A stretch of DNA of 64,000 bases from Siphonodentalium dalli (taxonomy: Eukaryota; Mollusca; Scaphopoda; Gadilida; Siphonodentaliidae): contig CP136061.1 of NCBI GenBank assembly GCA_032622095.1, positions 256,753,582 through 256,817,581 on the forward strand, read 5' to 3'. Below are positions 60,146 through 64,000 of this stretch, piece by piece. The notes beneath the pieces are model-generated. The model saw only the letters and a list, made by a program, of their open reading frames with translations, had not been told where the DNA came from and searched no databases. Made by a program: the position numbers and the translations under genes. Positions within the stretch are counted from its first letter, which is position 1; each line of letters begins with the position of its first letter.

Positions 60146-61058
60146 TGTAAATGCTGGGAATTAAATTCATCTGGATACGTGACTGAACGGTGATTGTTCC
60201 CAATACATAAATGTTTATCGCAAGGGATCGATCGATTTTATGGGAATATATTGGTAACATTTAAACGTTTTTAGATTAAATTGTATGAAATAACTGTTGT
60301 TTCGATTAAAGCCGTACTGTACACTATAACCGTCCATTTATGACCCGAATCATAAACTCAGTTTCATTATAATTGCCATGTTGTTTTACATCGGTCATAT
60401 ATAGGGCACATAAATATTGTATTTTCATTCACCCAAGGCTCATATTCATTCATTTGTTGCATACATTATATTGAGTACATAAGTGATGGTCCCATAAATG
60501 ACTGAATGGTTATCGAGAAATGCATGTTCATGCAACCGTATATGCTAACTAAGTAACAGCCAATTGTTTTACACTGTTCCGTGAATTGACAACTTATGAT
60601 TAACGAAGTATTTAGGGTTCCACGCTAAATTTTACGAAACTTATTTTGCATTTTTTATTTAGGTTCTAATGTATAACATGACATGTTTGAAACAATACAT
60701 TCTACAAAAATGTTTTGTTTGATATTGAATTTTCCATGCATTTAATTTCATATATTTCCGTTGTTTTAAACAGACACCGAACGTTATATTGTTAATTTTT
60801 CAATACAACATGATATTCTGTATTATTAGAGGTCTAATTTATGTCATATTTAGTTTTCAACATTTTCTCAACAGAAAAAGACTTCAAATTGTGTTGTTGG
60901 TGTTGTTGTAACTGGATGTCTGGATCACTGAATGCATCAGTAATTAATAGAAACTATTTTTGCGCTATTCAATTACCGTCCTTTCAGCACCTGGAGATCC
61001 TCTCACGGTATCCGTATTGTTTGCACATGATGCCAATATCACACTGCTTGGAATGCTA
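60146..61058. other. No gene seen
   Basis: AT-rich sequence with short open frames only; no terminal repeats or recognisable domains. Confidence 0.4.
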
Positions 61059-61506
61059 TTAAAGGCCCACTTAATGCTCGAGTGCCCATATAACATTATA
61101 CACAGCATATTCCATATTATATACCTTTTGGAAGAGGAACCAACAATATATATTCCACTATAATCTGGAACAGCTGTAGCCTAGGAGTATCCACTAAGTG
61201 ATAGAGATTCTTAGATTAATTCCAAGACTTCCCCCTTGTCAACCCAAAATGCATCAGAATTCAAACTAAGAGATAGAGTTATTCCCTTCCGTTGAGAATA
61301 ATAGAGTTTACAGTACAGCCTGGGTAAAAATTAAGCACCAACAAACCTTGTCACCTTGAAAAAAAAACAACATGTTCCCAGTTTATTTAACCGGATAAGT
61401 TACTAATACAAAGTTTCGGGGCTTCCTCTTTCAAATGGTATATAATATGGAATGTGTTGTATATTATAATGTGATCTGGTGATTCGAGAATTAAGTGGGC
61501 CTTTAA
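61059..61506. mobile_element. T2/Kolobok-like MITE, 448 bp
   Basis: The ends are TTAAAGGCCCACTTAATGCT and, inverted, TTAAAGGCCCACTTAATTCT, with TTAA at both boundaries. Inverted similarity continues inward (GAGTGCCCATATAACATTAT against ATAATGTGATCTGGTGATTC). The paired ATATTCCATATTATATACC and GGTATATAATATGGAATGTG blocks extend the arms. A decayed partner is at 53956-54378. Confidence 0.8.
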
Positions 61507-61660
61507 CAGAAAGATGTATAAAACTTGTACAACGTCTATTTATGTCTTACATGCGTGTGTATCTGGAAGATGTACCAAGTCGAAAATCATTTTTGGAATG
61601 ACGGCGTTTATTGTTTATGATGTGCGCTTATCCACAGGCAACTGGTCCGTATAATGTTAA

Positions 61661-62052
61661 CCCTTTACCCAACATAACGGCCCTGTGCCAATGCATTCTC
61701 TTATATATGCGAGTCGACCATAGGTCGCCTCGCATATATAAGAGAATGCATTGGCTTAACACATTAAAAATTATAAAATTGTTAAAGAATGTAAGAAAAA
61801 ATGGTAAAAAGTGTTAAAAAAAGATTTTTTTACGCCAATGCATTCTCTTATATATGCGAGGCGACCTATGGTCGACTCGCATTATATAAGAGAATGCATT
61901 GGCACAGGGCATAACTGTAACTATCACAATGTGGTCAAGGAGCCGGTTCCAATGATATCCATATTTGTATGGTTCTATTGAGACAGACCGAAGATATTTT
62001 AGGCTGTTGAAGCTTTATTTGGCCGGTTTTGGCCGGTTTGTTGGGTAAAGAG
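61661..62052. mobile_element. piggyBac-like MITE containing nested palindromes, 392 bp
   Basis: The tips are CCCTTTACCCAACA on the left and TGTTGGGTAAAGAG on the right, each flanked by TTAA (61657-61660 and 62053-62056). That fits piggyBac-type TTAA duplication and CCC tips. Inside, two blocks (about 61680-61754 and 61833-61910) are inverted copies of each other, and each is itself a hairpin (CCAATGCATTCTCTTATATA against TATATAAGAGAATGCATTGG). Confidence 0.75.
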
Positions 62053-62056
62053 TTAA

Positions 62057-63650
62057 GCGTCAAAAGTCAAACCTGTTTAAAATGTTAGGCCCTGGTTTTA
62101 ATACACGATCTTATATATTTGATTGAGATCCTATCTCCATCTGCTGGCACCGCTAATATTGTTAACATTTTATCTAAGAAATAACTCTTAAGGTTATGAG
62201 CTATCACCGAAAAGTTCGAAGACGAATTTACGTATAATTGCATAACCTTACAGGGAGACTCTACGCTAATTTAAACAAGAAAACCATAGTCAGAAATGGT
62301 AACGCGCTCAAGATCATATATTATATACCCATGCTTGTAATTATAGAATATAAAATATATTGGTTTCGCGAATGACCGACTCAGAATTCCGTTAAAATAA
62401 CAATAACAACCAGCACATAAGTAACGAACCGGCGGCCGACTCAGCCGTCTCCGACCACAACCATCAGTGGGCTGCATAACGAAACATATCTATGAAAGTT
62501 GAAATATAAGACTTACAAATTATCTTTTAAATTTCTTTTATTAGCAATTGACTTAGCTTGTCACAAACCAAAACTCAACAGTATTGACTTAATAATGTAA
62601 AGGACAATAAACGAAATTGAAATTCCCAACTACACCTTTTACCGGACTCGGCCTCCTGGTCGTGCAGTTCGACTTTTAAACCGGAACACCTATTACCTAT
62701 AAATAAAATGCCCATCAGACCAGAGCTATCAAGAATTTGCAGAACAATATACACGCGGCGCGCGCTAATAAATGCCGGTAATAACAACGATCTGATTATC
62801 GATAATATATAGAAAAGTAAGTAATTTGAGTCGAAGATGTCTTCTGTAAATGTTCATATCAACAGCTTATCTTAAAATCAAATTTAATAATTTGATATAA
62901 ATTGAATCTATGACTCGAGCCATAAATATATAACATCGACATTCCGTTCCCTGGATATTATACTTTTCTTGCAATAACAAATGCCGATATTTGGAACGTA
63001 TAAATATTGTGAACCAGCATTTGTAATGTCGAATTGTTCTGCTCATTAATATAATTGGAATACCCTGATGTGGCCATGCAAACCATGACTGTTGTGTTAC
63101 CAATTGCCAATTCACCGTTTTTTTAGATTTCATAACAGTTGGACAAATTGTAGTTTCAAGTAATCGCCCCGATTCTGTTGATTTTTACTACCAAACGGTT
63201 TTGATAGAAATCGGGTACACAAGCGCTGGTGAAATTTCACAAAGAAACATTATTACTATGAAACATTCATAGGAACGCCAAAAAATTGACATTTGATAAA
63301 TAGCCATAATTAGGGTCTTATCTGATTTACCAAATTGCACTTTGGAGCGATAATAAAGCGACGCGTTCTAACTTAAATTATTTGAAAAAAATTGGAACAA
63401 ATCGCATATGCGATGATACCCCGCGCCTTTAGGGGCCACCCACACATTTTATGACGTCATGAAAATTACCCCTCCTATTGAAGCTGCAGTACACCTAAGA
63501 CGTTTGTGTACGACGTCATGACATCGCTGAACAATGGACCGTGTCGTGTACGTTCGTCATAGGTGTATTACGTTATGGGGTGTAATGTTATGTATATCAC
63601 GCGATGACCTCGGTAAACATTGGGGAGACTCACCCTGATAGGCCTATTAC
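62057..63650. other. No gene seen
   Basis: No convincing coding frame, RNA gene or terminal repeat is visible in this 1.6-kb stretch. It includes a GC-richer patch near 62425-62460 and ordinary AT-rich sequence elsewhere. Confidence 0.4.
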
Positions 63651-63654
63651 CTCA

Positions 63655-64000
63655 TAGTATGTTAAAGGGACACAATGCACTCACAGTGTGATAATATTAA
63701 AGGGAGACAATGCGCTCCCAATGCGTGAATGTTAAAGAGACGGCACTCTCGGTATGAGAATGTTAAAGAGCACGAGGTTCTCGCAGTGTGAATGTTAAAG
63801 TGACACGAGTCACTGATAGTGAGTGAATTTTAAAGGGATATATTCTCACGGTGGGGAAAGTTAAAGGCGCACGAGGCAATCTCGGTGTGTAAATGTTAAA
63901 GGGACACGAGTCAATCTTGGTATGTGAATTTTAAAGGGATGTGAAGCAATCTCGGTGTGTGACTGTTAAAGTGACACAATGCACTCTAACGCTACACTCA
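63655..64000 (+). repeat. Degenerate minisatellite running off the window
   Basis: Units of roughly 35-45 bp share TGTTAAAGGGACAC, then a GAG/GCA word, then CTCGGTGTGTGAA. About nine diverged units are visible, and the array continues past the end of the window. Confidence 0.75.

Noticed and set aside
61680-61910. tRNA or other structured RNA gene in the nested palindromes
   Set aside because: The arms form simple long hairpins with no cloverleaf, A/B boxes or anticodon arm, and they lie within TTAA-flanked MITE ends.

Overview
The window reads as nuclear DNA of an invertebrate animal, most likely a lophotrochozoan such as a mollusc. The evidence is an AT-rich sequence full of degenerate transposons, multi-finger C2H2 genes, a spliced C-type lectin gene with phase-1 introns, a Helitron and a Polinton/Maverick-like element. 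I cannot fix the species. Very little is conventional gene: one intact zinc-finger ORF, one decayed duplicate of it, and two exons of a C-type lectin-domain gene. Everything else is mobile or tandemly repeated DNA.

Layout. 1-5.1 kb: dispersed repeats, a fold-back element with a minisatellite core (983-2912), nine essentially perfect 45-bp repeats (3271-3675), a TTAA-flanked MITE and a dead CR1/L2-like reverse transcriptase. About 5.15-7.99 kb and 12.09-15.69 kb form a segmental duplication. The first copy carries the intact 15-finger gene and a private MITE. The second carries a broken zinc-finger gene, a private 1.55-kb fold-back element with a 20-bp tandem array, and an expanded 23-bp minisatellite. 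Between and after them lie a second dead non-LTR retrotransposon (about 11-11.9 kb) and a dead Helitron helicase (about 16.9-18.0 kb).

18.4-51.6 kb is a roughly 26-kb satellite of 70-bp monomers with multi-kilobase higher-order repeats (spacings 2,792, 3,418, 3,667 and 1,957 bp). It is interrupted at 40525-47433 by a 6.9-kb Polinton/adintovirus-like element. The element has AG...CT termini, long terminal inverted repeats and a 6-bp target-site duplication (GACGCG). Removing the element and one duplication copy restores a normal satellite monomer. It carries a broken, palm-less protein-primed DNA polymerase B, an adenovirus-type cysteine protease with its catalytic residues, a zinc-knuckle ORF, two related OTU-like ORFs that lack the catalytic residues, and a few unknown ORFs.

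The most interesting observation is in the element's regulatory layout. Several genes share one CRE-containing promoter module, used once as a head-to-head palindrome. Three of these genes are followed by a 16-nt hairpin that matches the metazoan histone mRNA 3' stem-loop. The polymerase/protease unit instead uses a different palindromic promoter and an ordinary AATAAA. This suggests an early/late or S-phase-linked expression scheme in a virus-like transposon.

51.9-58.1 kb is the lectin gene on the minus strand, with a 5.8-kb intron containing MITEs. 58.5-64 kb holds a Harbinger-like MITE, a 42-bp minisatellite of about 28 copies, a Kolobok/T2-like MITE, a piggyBac-like MITE with nested palindromes, and the start of another tandem array running off the window.
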